From: JBBQER01 sp052148155
GTDB lineage: Bacteria; Actinomycetota; Acidimicrobiia; IMCC26256; PALSA-610
Reading direction: 5' to 3'
Assembly (NCBI GenBank): GCA_052148155.1
Contig: JBKQIY010000084.1
Location: forward strand, 1 to 14,405
Length of the DNA: 14,405 nt
Program-made: the position numbers and the translations under genes
Notes under the pieces: model-generated
Databases searched by the model: none
Told to the model about the DNA's origin: nothing
What the model saw: only the letters and a program-made list of their open reading frames with translations
In this document: piece after piece, positions 1-6,505 of the stretch
Layout: the number at the start of each line of letters is the position of its first letter
Position numbering within the stretch: the first letter of the stretch is position 1

Positions 1-412
1 TGCGCTGGATGTGCGAGTCGGAGATATTGCCGAACACTCCGCACGCCAAGACGAGCTCGGCTGGGACCGCACCACGGTACGCGTTCGTGTCGGACGCGTC
101 TGCGGCATCGACCTCAACGCCGGCCGGCGCGGCGGCTCGTGCGACATCGCAGTTGCGCGGATCGAGCTCGACGAGTCGGCCGCGCACGTCGCCGGCGCGG
201 GGATGGCCGTCGATCGCCTCGATCAAGTCACGGCCCTGTCCCGCGCAGAGACTGACGACGCGGATCGGCCCGGGCCCACACGTATCGAGCGTCGCGCGAA
301 TGTGCCGTTGCACAATCGCGAGCCGGCGCTGCAACGCGCTGCCCGGCGCGTCGTAGGCGCGGTGCCAGGCGACCCAGTCGTCGCCGCTCGGTGTCGCCCG
401 CGGATCGTTCAG
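1..412 (-). CDS. Class I SAM-dependent methyltransferase, 3' end cut off by the window
   Basis: The reading frame runs off the left edge, so only about 137 N-terminal residues are visible. It carries a Rossmann motif I of the form VVSLCAGQGRDL (near residue 51), then LVELDPRN, the acidic loop expected to bind the SAM ribose, and later VLACGVFGNISD, a motif IV/post-motif region. These support a class I methyltransferase; the substrate cannot be told. No ATG, GTG or TTG lies near the natural N-terminus. The best start is CTG at 412-410, which overlaps the TGA of the upstream glutathione peroxidase in a CTGA tetranucleotide and has GAGAAGG about 10 nt upstream. This implies translational coupling to that gene. 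The family assignment is fairly sure; the CTG start is inference, and an undetected frameshift or different start is possible. Confidence 0.72.
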   Translation of the reverse strand, partial: MNDPRATPSGDDWVAWHRAYDAPGSALQRRLAIVQRHIRATLDTCGPGPIRVVSLCAGQGRDLIEAIDGHPRAGDVRGRLVELDPRNCDVARAAAPAGVEVDAADASDTNAYRGAVPAELVLACGVFGNISDSHIQR

Positions 413-897
413 CCTGCGAGCGCCTTCTCGATCGAGTCGACGACCTCGGAGGCATCCGGCAGCACCAACGGCGCGTACCGCGCGATGACGTTGCCATCGC
501 GGCCGACGAGGAACTTCTCGAAGTTCCAGCGAATATCACCCGTGTGGCCTTCGCCGTCGGCGGTCTCGGTCAGCGCCTGGTACAGCGGATGCCGTCCGGC
601 ACCGTTGACGTCGACCTTCTCGCTGATCGGGAACGTCACGTTGTAGTTCGTGCTGCAGAACGTCGCGATCTCGTCCGGCGTACCCGGTTCCTGCTCGCCG
701 AACTGGTTGCACGGAATCCCGACCACGTCGAATCCCTGCGCCTTGTACTTGTCTTCGAGCTGTTGCAGCCCCTCGTACTGAGGGGTCAGCCCGCAGAACG
801 AGGCGACATTCACCAACAAGGTGACCTTGCCTTTCTCGGCGGCGAGCACGTCCGGTGTGCCGTCGAGGGCGGCCAGCTTCGTGTCGTACAGCGACAT
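409..897 (-). CDS. Glutathione peroxidase family protein (thioredoxin-dependent type)
   Basis: This 162-residue protein should reduce hydrogen peroxide and organic hydroperoxides in the cytoplasm. The GPx signatures are in order: NVASFCGLT with peroxidatic Cys35, PCNQFGEQEPG with Gln69, and WNFEKF with Trp124 and Asn125, completing the Cys-Gln-Trp-Asn catalytic tetrad. It has cysteine rather than selenocysteine, and a second cysteine, Cys81, in FCSTNYNVTFP. That matches the resolving cysteine of thioredoxin-using GPx enzymes, so thioredoxin rather than glutathione is the likely reductant. The length is normal for the short bacterial form. ATG at 897 is chosen because GAAGGAG sits 5 nt upstream and the protein begins at the usual GPx N-terminus; the frame stays open upstream but non-homologously. 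The gene has its own candidate promoter and operator (919-944) and overlaps the following methyltransferase by 4 bp. Confidence 0.95.
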   Translation of the reverse strand: MSLYDTKLAALDGTPDVLAAEKGKVTLLVNVASFCGLTPQYEGLQQLEDKYKAQGFDVVGIPCNQFGEQEPGTPDEIATFCSTNYNVTFPISEKVDVNGAGRHPLYQALTETADGEGHTGDIRWNFEKFLVGRDGNVIARYAPLVLPDASEVVDSIEKALAG

Positions 898-918
898 CGC
901 GACTCCTTCAAGCTTTCG

Positions 919-944
919 GTACCGGCAGACTATGACACCGGTAC
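919..944 (-). promoter_or_regulatory. Inverted repeat over the -10 box of the glutathione peroxidase gene
   Basis: A perfect 7-bp inverted repeat, GTACCGG-N12-CCGGTAC, occupies 919-944, about 22-47 nt upstream of the glutathione peroxidase ATG. On the minus strand a TANNNT-type -10 box, TAGTCT (932-927), lies inside the 12-nt spacer. A dyad with half-sites about 19 bp apart bracketing a -10 box is the usual layout for a dimeric repressor operator. The regulator is unknown. The -35 region (near 950-955) is poor. The dyad is seen directly; its role is inferred. Confidence 0.5.
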
Positions 945-964
945 GCACCACGACAGGCGCCAGT

Positions 965-2044
965 TCAGGTTGGGCTCTGAGCCAGACGCTCCGTGACCAG
1001 GCCCACACAGTCGAGGTCGACGGCAGCGATCGTCGCCCGCTGCGTGCCACCGAGACCGACGTGCTCGGGTTGCCAGCGAGAACCCATCGCTGCGGTGCAC
1101 GTCGCTGAACACCATCCGTAGATCGTGAACAGCCGGTACTGCTCCCACGCGAGGTCGGATGCAAGCGTGATGCCGTGCTCAGCGAGAATCTCGCAGTAGC
1201 GGGCGATCAGGGCCTGCTCGTGCGCGCGGCGGATTTCGGTCGGCGTCGACGTGGCCAGCACGTACGCGACGTCGCGCACGCCCGGAGCGTGGGCGATCAT
1301 CGCCCAGTCCAAAAACCCGGTGCGGCGGGGGTCGTCCCCGTCGACGAACAGGTTGCCGAGGTGAGGATCGCCGTGCACGAGCGTGCACGCACCCTCGCCG
1401 AACAGCGTCATGATTTCCGGCGCGTGCGCCACGTAGGTCTGTGCGACGTCGACGAAGCCGTCGGGAAGACGCCCGGCGAGATGTTCGAGTGCCGTACGTA
1501 CCATCCCGACGCCGCCGTCGCCGGCGCCGGTGGTCCGGGGGGTGATCCACTCGAGATCGCCGCCGGCACCGAAGCGCGGGCTTGACCAGTAGCGGACATG
1601 CAGCCGGGCCAGGTTCTCGATGACGTCGACGATCCGAGCCTCGATATCGGCGTCGTCTCGGGTCGGGAAGCGACAACCTGACGCCGTCAGGACTTCGAGG
1701 ACCATCACGTAGCGGTCGTCGGTGTCGGTGCCCGACCCGGCGAACTCTGCGTAGAACGCCTTCGGAACCCGCACCGGAAGCTCGTGGGCGAGGTCGCGGT
1801 ACAGGCGCGCCTCGGCGACACCCATGCCCTGACGGTTCACGAACTTGCGTTGCTCGACGTCGAACGGTGCGAGCTTGACGAACACGGTCGGCGGGATGCT
1901 GCGATGACCGGTCAGCGCGACATGCGCGCGTCCGGTAGTACCGGAATGTCGGTCCAGGATCGTGACCGACGTGACGTCCGCGTCCATCGCGTCGGACATC
2001 CATTCCGGTGTGAGTTCGTCGACCTCGACCGGGAGTTCGTTCAT
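965..2044 (-). CDS. Phosphotransferase of the aminoglycoside phosphotransferase / kinase-like fold
   Basis: This 359-residue protein has a protein-kinase-like fold as in APH and ecdysteroid-kinase-like enzymes. Visible elements are a probable ATP-anchoring lysine in VFVKLAP (Lys57), the Brenner motif HGDPHLGN (224-231, catalytic Asp226 and metal-binding Asn231), and FLDWAM with metal-binding Asp246 in the DFG position. The N-terminal segment DELTPEWMSDAM resembles the start of many actinobacterial EcKL/DUF1679-like kinases. The substrate cannot be predicted; the length and lack of a resistance context argue against a true aminoglycoside-resistance enzyme. The ATG at 2044 is supported by a -10 box (TAGCCT) 7 nt upstream, implying a leaderless mRNA. 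It diverges from the oxidoreductase at 2083 and is 67 bp from the glutathione peroxidase, which has its own promoter. Confidence 0.9.
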   Translation of the reverse strand: MNELPVEVDELTPEWMSDAMDADVTSVTILDRHSGTTGRAHVALTGHRSIPPTVFVKLAPFDVEQRKFVNRQGMGVAEARLYRDLAHELPVRVPKAFYAEFAGSGTDTDDRYVMVLEVLTASGCRFPTRDDADIEARIVDVIENLARLHVRYWSSPRFGAGGDLEWITPRTTGAGDGGVGMVRTALEHLAGRLPDGFVDVAQTYVAHAPEIMTLFGEGACTLVHGDPHLGNLFVDGDDPRRTGFLDWAMIAHAPGVRDVAYVLATSTPTEIRRAHEQALIARYCEILAEHGITLASDLAWEQYRLFTIYGWCSATCTAAMGSRWQPEHVGLGGTQRATIAAVDLDCVGLVTERLAQSPT

Positions 2045-2082
2045 GAGCGCGAGGCTATGCGCAGCAGTACTGTCCGCAACCT
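2045..2082. promoter_or_regulatory. Divergent promoter region between the kinase and the oxidoreductase
   Basis: The 38-bp gap between the two head-to-head genes holds two non-overlapping -10 candidates. TAGCCT on the minus strand (2057-2052) is 7 nt before the kinase ATG. TACTGT on the plus strand (2068-2073) is 9 nt before the oxidoreductase GTG. The plus-strand box overlaps a perfect 8-bp palindrome, CAGTACTG (2065-2072). Neither gene has a good Shine-Dalgarno sequence, which fits leaderless or nearly leaderless transcripts. Confidence 0.5.
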
Positions 2083-3105
2083 GTGAGCACGCGCCGCAAT
2101 CGTCAAATTGTGTTAGCCCGCCGGCCCGTCGGCCAGGTATCCGCAGACTGTTTCGACGTCGCCGAATGCGATGTGCCGTCCCTCAACGACGGCGAGGCGC
2201 TGCTCGAAGTGCGCTACCTCGGTATCGACCCCACGATCCGGGGTTGGCTCGACGAGCGCGGCAACTACATGTCGGGCGTCGCGATCGGTGAGTGCGTGCG
2301 GTCGAACGGCGTCGGGGTAGTTGTAGAGACCAACAACCCGCAGGAGTATCCGCTGGGCCGAGCGTTCATGCACCTCACGGGCTGGCAGCAGTATTGCGTC
2401 GTACAGGCGAACCCGTTCCCGCCCATCACGATGGTGCCCGAAGGGACACAGCTCACCGACGTTCTCGGCGCGCTCGGCCACATCGGCATCACCGCCTACG
2501 TCGGAGTGCTGCGCGTCGCGTGCCCGCAGCCCGGCGAGACGTTTGTCGTCTCCGCGGCGGCGAGCGGGGTCGGATCGATCGCCGGCCAGATCGCGAAGAT
2601 GCAGGGCGCGTCGGTCATTGGGATCGCCGGATCCGCGACGAAATGCACGTGGGTCGTTGAGGAACTCGGTTTCGACGCATGCGTCGACTACAAGACCGAA
2701 GACGTCGCGGCGCGCCTCAAAGAACTCGTGCCCGCCGGCGTCGATGTCTTCTTCGACAACGTCGGCGGGGAACTCCTCGACGTGGTCCTGCGACGGCTCT
2801 CGCTCCGAGCTCGGGTGGTGCTCTGTGGCGACATCTCGACCTACGACGGCGACACGCCCGCACCTCCGCTGCGCAACGTGCGCTACCTCATGGGCAAACG
2901 GGCTCGGATGGAGGGTTTCAACACCCTCGATCACTGGGACCATTACCCCGAGGCTGCCGCCCAGCTAGCCGTGTGGTTAGCCGAAGGGAAGCTCCGTACC
3001 CGTGAGCACATCCTCGACGGTCTCGACCGCGCCCCCGAGGCGCTCGTCCGCCTCTTCCGCGGCGATCATCTCGGCAAACTCGTCGTGCAGGTCAGCGCCG
3101 AGTAA
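2083..3105 (+). CDS. NADP-dependent medium-chain oxidoreductase (CurA / prostaglandin reductase-like)
   Basis: This 340-residue zinc-free medium-chain dehydrogenase/reductase belongs to the leukotriene B4 dehydrogenase/CurA branch, which reduces activated C=C bonds of enones and enals with NADPH. An N-terminal GroES-like domain (about 1-125) contains the family motifs YLGIDPTIRGWL and, near 99, TGWQQYCVV. It is followed by a Rossmann domain with VSAAASGVGSIAGQIAK (156-172) and the hallmark VFFDNVGGELLD (222-233). The RMEGF segment near residue 275 also matches the family. Zinc-ligand cysteines of alcohol dehydrogenases are absent. The start is GTG at 2083, giving the expected N-terminus (RNRQIVLARRPVG). 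The likely role is detoxification of reactive carbonyls. The stop is directly adjacent to the stop of the convergent histidine kinase gene, with no space for a separate terminator. Confidence 0.93.
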   Translation: MSTRRNRQIVLARRPVGQVSADCFDVAECDVPSLNDGEALLEVRYLGIDPTIRGWLDERGNYMSGVAIGECVRSNGVGVVVETNNPQEYPLGRAFMHLTGWQQYCVVQANPFPPITMVPEGTQLTDVLGALGHIGITAYVGVLRVACPQPGETFVVSAAASGVGSIAGQIAKMQGASVIGIAGSATKCTWVVEELGFDACVDYKTEDVAARLKELVPAGVDVFFDNVGGELLDVVLRRLSLRARVVLCGDISTYDGDTPAPPLRNVRYLMGKRARMEGFNTLDHWDHYPEAAAQLAVWLAEGKLRTREHILDGLDRAPEALVRLFRGDHLGKLVVQVSAE

Positions 3106-4572
3106 TCACGGCTCGGCTTGCACCTCGGGGAGCAGTTCGAAGTCGGGGTCGGGGTCCGGATCGGCGGTCTCGTCCGCGGCGGTGTTCGTCGCGGTCCCCG
3201 AACGGGGAATCCAAACCCGAAAGGTCGCGCCCGCGCCCAGCTCGGTCTGCACCTCGGCGCGTCCGCCGTGCGCCTGCGTGATCGCCGCGACGATCGCGAG
3301 GCCGAGTCCGGCGCCGCCGCTCGATCGCGCCCGTGACGGGTCGGAGCGCCAGAACCGTTCGAACGCGCGTGCCGCCTCGTCGGGCGACATGCCCGGACCG
3401 TGGTCTTGGACTTCGATCAACGCATCGTCGCCGGCCATCGCGACCCGCACCTCCACCGGCGCGGTCGGCGGCGTGTGGGTGCGTGCGTTCTCCAACAGGT
3501 TGGCGACCACCTGACGCAAACGGTGCTCGTCGCCGTTCACGATGACCGCGCCGTTCGACTCGTACACCACCGGACGGCCCGGCGCGATGACCCGAAGATC
3601 GTCCACCGCTGCCGCCGTGAGGCGGGTCAGATCGACCGGGGCACGTTCGAGCGGCCGGCCCTGATCGAGTCGAGCCAAGAGCAGAAGGTCGTCGACGAGG
3701 ACGCCCATGCGGGCGGCGCCTTCTTCGATCCGCAACATTGTCTTGGCAAGATCGTCGGGACGGGTGCTCGCGCCGCGACGGAACAGCTCGGCGTAGCCGC
3801 GGATCGACGTCAGTGGCGTACGCAGCTCGTGCGCGGCGTCGGCGACGAAGCGGCGAAGGCGGGTCTCGGACGCGGTGCGTTCCGCGAACGCGACCTCGAT
3901 CTGACCGAGCATCGAATTGAGTGCCAGACCAAGCCGGCCGACCTCGGTACGCTCGTCGGCGACCTCGACCCGACGTGACAGGTCGCCCGCCGCGATCGCG
4001 CCGGCCGTCGCACCCATCTCCTCAAGCGGTCGCAGCCCGAGCTGCACCACCCACCAGGCGAGCATCGCGAGCGCGAGCAACACCACGGCGGCGACCAGGA
4101 GCTCGATCTCCAACAGCCGGTGCAACGTGTCGTCGCTGTCGCGCAGCGGAATCGCCACGATCATCCGTCCCGAGAACGCTGCGTCCGGATCGCCGATCGG
4201 AAAGAAATGCTGCTCAGGCCCAACCAACACGCGGTAGTGGGGATCGCTGACACTGAACGGACCGTCCGGAATGCTGGCCGGCACCTTGGGTTGCGCCTGG
4301 TCGGCGAGCACACCGGGATTGGTCCCCTCGATCGTGCCGTTATCGGCCCGTAGCTGCGCCCACGTTCCCGGGGGGAGCAGCTGGCTCGACGGCGCCCCCC
4401 CGCTGAAGCCGCCGAAAAACAGCCTCGGCGACTCCGACGCGCTCGTGAGCTCTTGATCGACGCGGCTCAACAGGAAATGGTCGAGCTGCTGGTACGTGAC
4501 GAGGCCCGAGACCGCGAGGCCGATCGCGGTGAGCGCGACCAACGCCAACAGGAGGCGCGTGCGCAGGCTCAC
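3106..4572 (-). CDS. Sensor histidine kinase of a PhoPR-like two-component system
   Basis: This 488-residue membrane kinase is the sensor partner of the adjacent response regulator. Domains in order: TM1 (about 7-28), an extracytoplasmic sensor of about 125 residues with no family I recognise, TM2 (about 155-177), HAMP (178-230), the HisKA H-box FVADAAHELRTPLTSIRGY with phospho-acceptor His248, and HATPase_c with N-box NLLENARTHTP (Asn362), G1 DHGPGM (390-395), F-box FERFWRSD and G2 GAGLGLAI (420-427). All catalytic boxes are intact. The C-terminus has a low-complexity acidic tail with DPDPDPD. The start is GTG at 4572, 6 bp after the regulator stop, with GAGGAA at a 9-nt spacing inside the end of the regulator gene. 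It is therefore operonic with, and translationally close to, the regulator. The signal sensed is unknown. Confidence 0.96.
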   Translation of the reverse strand: MSLRTRLLLALVALTAIGLAVSGLVTYQQLDHFLLSRVDQELTSASESPRLFFGGFSGGAPSSQLLPPGTWAQLRADNGTIEGTNPGVLADQAQPKVPASIPDGPFSVSDPHYRVLVGPEQHFFPIGDPDAAFSGRMIVAIPLRDSDDTLHRLLEIELLVAAVVLLALAMLAWWVVQLGLRPLEEMGATAGAIAAGDLSRRVEVADERTEVGRLGLALNSMLGQIEVAFAERTASETRLRRFVADAAHELRTPLTSIRGYAELFRRGASTRPDDLAKTMLRIEEGAARMGVLVDDLLLLARLDQGRPLERAPVDLTRLTAAAVDDLRVIAPGRPVVYESNGAVIVNGDEHRLRQVVANLLENARTHTPPTAPVEVRVAMAGDDALIEVQDHGPGMSPDEAARAFERFWRSDPSRARSSGGAGLGLAIVAAITQAHGGRAEVQTELGAGATFRVWIPRSGTATNTAADETADPDPDPDFELLPEVQAEP

Positions 4573-4578
4573 CGCCGA

Positions 4579-5271
4579 CTATTCCTCGGGAGGCGTCCGA
4601 AGCGTGTATCCCACGCCTCTGATGGTATGGATCAGGGGCGGTCCAAGCTTGTCGATCTTTTTGCGCAAGTAGCTGATGTACGTTTCGACGACGTTCGCGT
4701 CGCCGTCGAAGTCGTACTCCCAGACATGGTCGAGGATCTGGGCTTTGGACAGGGCACGGCGGGCGTTCAGCATCAAGTAGCGCAAAAGCTTGTATTCGGT
4801 CGGCGTCAGCTCGATGCGTGCGCTCCCACGCCATACCTCGTGAGTGTCGTCGTCGAGTTCGAGGTCGGCGAACTCCAAGCGCGCAGTCTCCCGCTCGTCG
4901 CTGCCCGTGCGGCGCAGCACCGCGCGGACGCGCGCGATGAGCTCCTCCAGGCTGAACGGCTTGGTGACGTAGTCGTCGCCGCCGACGGTGAGACCCTTGA
5001 CTTTCTCCTCGGTCGAGTCGCGGGCGGTCAAGAACACGACTGGGACGTGATGTCCGTCGGCCCGCAAGCGCTTCACGACCGCGAAGCCATCCCGGTCGGG
5101 GAGCATCACATCCAGCACGACCAGGTCGGGCCGGAACGTCTCCGCCGAGCGCAGCGCCTCGGAGCCGTTGCAAGCGACCGCCACGTCGAAGCCCTCGTAT
5201 CGCAGCGCCGTCGCGACGAGATCGGTGATGTTCGCCTCGTCGTCGACGACGAGGACTCGTGTGTCAGTCAC
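4579..5271 (-). CDS. OmpR-family response regulator, PhoP-like
   Basis: This 230-residue regulator has a receiver domain (about 4-115) with the acidic pocket Asp10/Asp11, phospho-acceptor Asp54 in LVVLDVMLPDRDG, Thr82 and Lys104 in TKPF. A winged-helix DNA-binding domain (about 130-226) follows. From recall, the segments GGDDYVTKPFSLEEL, THEVW, ILDHVWEYDFDGD and NVVETYISYLRKKID are very close to mycobacterial PhoP, including the recognition helix; that comparison was not computed. The start is GTG at 5271. An ATG two bases upstream is followed at once by TGA and cannot be used to make this protein. There is no clear Shine-Dalgarno sequence. A PhoP-type box lies 23-39 nt upstream, suggesting autoregulation. 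The gene is co-transcribed with the histidine kinase downstream and diverges from the secreted protein gene. Confidence 0.96.
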   Translation of the reverse strand: MTDTRVLVVDDEANITDLVATALRYEGFDVAVACNGSEALRSAETFRPDLVVLDVMLPDRDGFAVVKRLRADGHHVPVVFLTARDSTEEKVKGLTVGGDDYVTKPFSLEELIARVRAVLRRTGSDERETARLEFADLELDDDTHEVWRGSARIELTPTEYKLLRYLMLNARRALSKAQILDHVWEYDFDGDANVVETYISYLRKKIDKLGPPLIHTIRGVGYTLRTPPEE

Positions 5272-5435
5272 ATAAGAATCGTCGCATCATCCACTGTGCC
5301 CACGCTGTGTCCAGCCTGAGAGGAGGTCGGGAGGCCGCTCCGCGCTCGTCTGACCAGGGGATTCGTACCCATCGTCCCAGGACTTTGCCAGGCTGGTCGT
5401 CGATCCTTGCCGGGAACGAACCCGAGGGGGACAGC
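5272..5435. promoter_or_regulatory. 164-bp divergent intergenic region, regulator / secreted protein
   Basis: This region must hold the promoters for the two-component operon (minus) and the secreted protein (plus). Besides the PhoP-type box there is a 7-bp inverted pair, CCAGCCT (5311-5317) and AGGCTGG (5390-5396). CCAGG or CCGGG recurs at 5354, 5377, 5388 and 5410, spacings of 23, 11 and 22 bp, close to whole helical turns. TTGCCAGG (5385-5392) and TTGCCGGG (5407-5414) are 22 bp apart. No convincing -10/-35 pair for the plus-strand gene was found. GAGGGGG (5424-5430) is its ribosome binding site. Confidence 0.4.
5293..5309 (-). promoter_or_regulatory. PhoP-type direct repeat upstream of the response regulator gene
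   Basis: On the minus strand, CACAG occurs twice with starts exactly 11 bp apart (5309-5305 and 5298-5294), reading ACACAGC-GTGG-GCACAGT. The mycobacterial PhoP box is known as two TCACAGC heptamers separated by 4 bp; this site matches 11 of 14 defined positions with the correct spacing. It ends about 22 nt upstream of the regulator GTG. A weak -10-like GACGAT sits at 5283-5278, so a PhoP-like activator would contact the -35 region. The repeat is seen; binding is inferred. Confidence 0.6.
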
Positions 5436-6323
5436 ATGATCGGCGGACGAATCGTCGCGGTGGGTGTCGTGATCGCTGCGGTGACGGCGGGCGGAGTCGC
5501 CGGCGCGGTCATCGGCATTCCCGGCCTGTCGAGTGCATCGAACTCGCCGTCGTTGGCGACCACGGCACAGTCGGCCAAAACCAACGCCCGTCCACACGGG
5601 CACGGCGGGTTCTTCGGTCGAGGTGTCGGCGCCGACCAAGACCTTCTCGCCGCCGCGGCGAAGGCACTGAACTTGTCGACGCCCGCCCTCCTCCAGAAAC
5701 TGAGCGACGGCAAAACGACCATCGCTGACGTCGCCACGCAACAGCACGTCGCTCTGTCAACCGTGACCAATGCGATGGACGCCGTCGCCAACACCGACAT
5801 CTCGAACCTCGTGAACAACCCGTTGCCGACCTTCGGGCATTTTCGCGGCAAGGGTCCGAGCGGCGGGACTGGCGGTACTGGCGGGACCGGCATGATCGGA
5901 CCGGGCGGAGTGGGCGCTCCGATGTTCGGAGGGCTTGGGTTCGGTCTGCGGGGCGTGTTGGGCGGGTCGATCAACGCGGTCGCCAGCGCGCTCGGCATCT
6001 CGTCGAAGGATCTTCTGGGCGACCTCCAGAAGGGTCAGTCGATCGCCGACATCGCCAAATCGAAGAACGTCAACCTGAACACGCTCATCAAGACGTTGGT
6101 CACGGATGCGCAAACCCAAATCGATGCGGCAATCAAGGCGGGGCACCTCCCGCAGGCCATCGCCACCAAGCTCGCAGCGAACCTCAACCAGTTGATCACC
6201 AACGCGGTCAACAACACCCGCCCGCAAGGCTTCGGTTCCATCGGCGGTTTCGGCCGCTTGGGCGCCCTGGCTGGCCCGGGTGCCGCCCGCCCGATGCCGG
6301 CTCCGCCCGGTCCGACCAGTTGA
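5436..6323 (+). CDS. Secreted or membrane-anchored protein with two helical repeats and a Gly-rich linker
   Basis: This 295-residue protein has an N-terminal hydrophobic segment (about 5-28) that is either a signal peptide or an uncleaved anchor. No lipobox cysteine is present. A Ser/Thr/Ala linker and a His/Gly patch (53-60, HGHGG) follow, then two related helical units. Unit A (about 70-125) has KALNLSTPALLQKLSDGKTTIADVATQQHV; unit B (about 178-260) has SALGISSKDLLGDLQKGQSIADIAKSKNV. Between them is a Gly-rich linker with three GGT units (143-151). The C-terminus is Gly/Pro-rich. Similar 'ALGxS..L...L..GkSiAdiA...gV' proteins occur in actinobacteria and some Firmicutes, with no enzymatic function known to me. 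ATG at 5436 is chosen because GAGGGGG lies 5 nt upstream and the signal segment begins there. It is divergent from the PhoP-like system and may be a target of it. Confidence 0.88.
   Translation: MIGGRIVAVGVVIAAVTAGGVAGAVIGIPGLSSASNSPSLATTAQSAKTNARPHGHGGFFGRGVGADQDLLAAAAKALNLSTPALLQKLSDGKTTIADVATQQHVALSTVTNAMDAVANTDISNLVNNPLPTFGHFRGKGPSGGTGGTGGTGMIGPGGVGAPMFGGLGFGLRGVLGGSINAVASALGISSKDLLGDLQKGQSIADIAKSKNVNLNTLIKTLVTDAQTQIDAAIKAGHLPQAIATKLAANLNQLITNAVNNTRPQGFGSIGGFGRLGALAGPGAARPMPAPPGPTS
5862..5888 (+). repeat. Three 9-bp tandem repeats encoding Gly-Gly-Thr
   Basis: Three in-frame copies of GGCGGNACN encode GGT-GGT-GGT (residues 143-151) in the linker between the two helical units of the secreted protein. 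The copies differ only at two wobble positions. Such repeats commonly vary in copy number by slippage; nothing more can be said from one sequence. Confidence 0.8.
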
Positions 6324-6343
6324 GCGTCGGCCAGTAAAAATCG

Positions 6344-6359
6344 CGACCGGGCACGGTCG
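6344..6359 (-). terminator. Candidate intrinsic terminator on the minus strand
   Basis: CGACCG-GGCA-CGGTCG forms a perfect 6-bp stem with a 4-nt loop. Read on the minus strand it is followed by GCGATTTTTA, so the order stem then T-tract fits a rho-independent terminator pointing left. Read on the plus strand the A-tract precedes the stem and no T-run follows. No minus-strand gene ends here, so it might limit antisense transcription into the secreted protein gene, or be fortuitous. Confidence 0.3.
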
Positions 6360-6442
6360 AACCCCCAACGCCCGGCCCGAAGCTCGGGATCGCCGCAGGA
6401 CGCTGGCGGTCGCGCGGCATTTCAACGCGTGACGTCATCCGC

Positions 6443-6448
6443 TACGTT
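6443..6448 (+). promoter_or_regulatory. Candidate -10 box for the VOC gene
   Basis: TACGTT fits the actinobacterial TANNNT -10 consensus and lies about 58 nt before the VOC ATG. A weak -35-like TTCAAC (6421-6426) is 16 bp upstream. A perfect palindrome TGACGTCA (6430-6437) lies between them. This is the best candidate in the 182-bp gap between the secreted protein and the VOC gene (6324-6505), which otherwise holds only the hairpin at 6344-6359 and a ribosome binding site. Confidence 0.35.
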
Positions 6449-6505
6449 GCCGACGACGGCCACGGTCCTTGTCGCCGTGCGCCCGATGACTGCAAGGAGC
6501 GCGCC

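Noticed and set aside
898..1164. Upstream extension of the glutathione peroxidase frame
   Set aside because: It overlaps the 3' end of the kinase gene and crosses the putative promoter and operator; GAAGGAG supports ATG 897.
1179..2003. 274-codon minus-strand frame over the kinase gene
   Set aside because: It is a +1/+2 shadow of the kinase with very high Arg content and no motifs, while the kinase frame carries HGDPHLGN and FLDW.
965..2044. Aminoglycoside-resistance gene
   Set aside because: The Brenner motif is shared by many kinases of this fold; there is no mobile element or resistance context and the N-terminus fits other small-molecule kinases.
6324..6505. Possible small RNA or gene between the secreted protein and VOC genes
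   Set aside because: Only a 6-bp hairpin, a TGACGTCA palindrome and a likely promoter are visible; no convincing RNA fold or small frame with a ribosome binding site.
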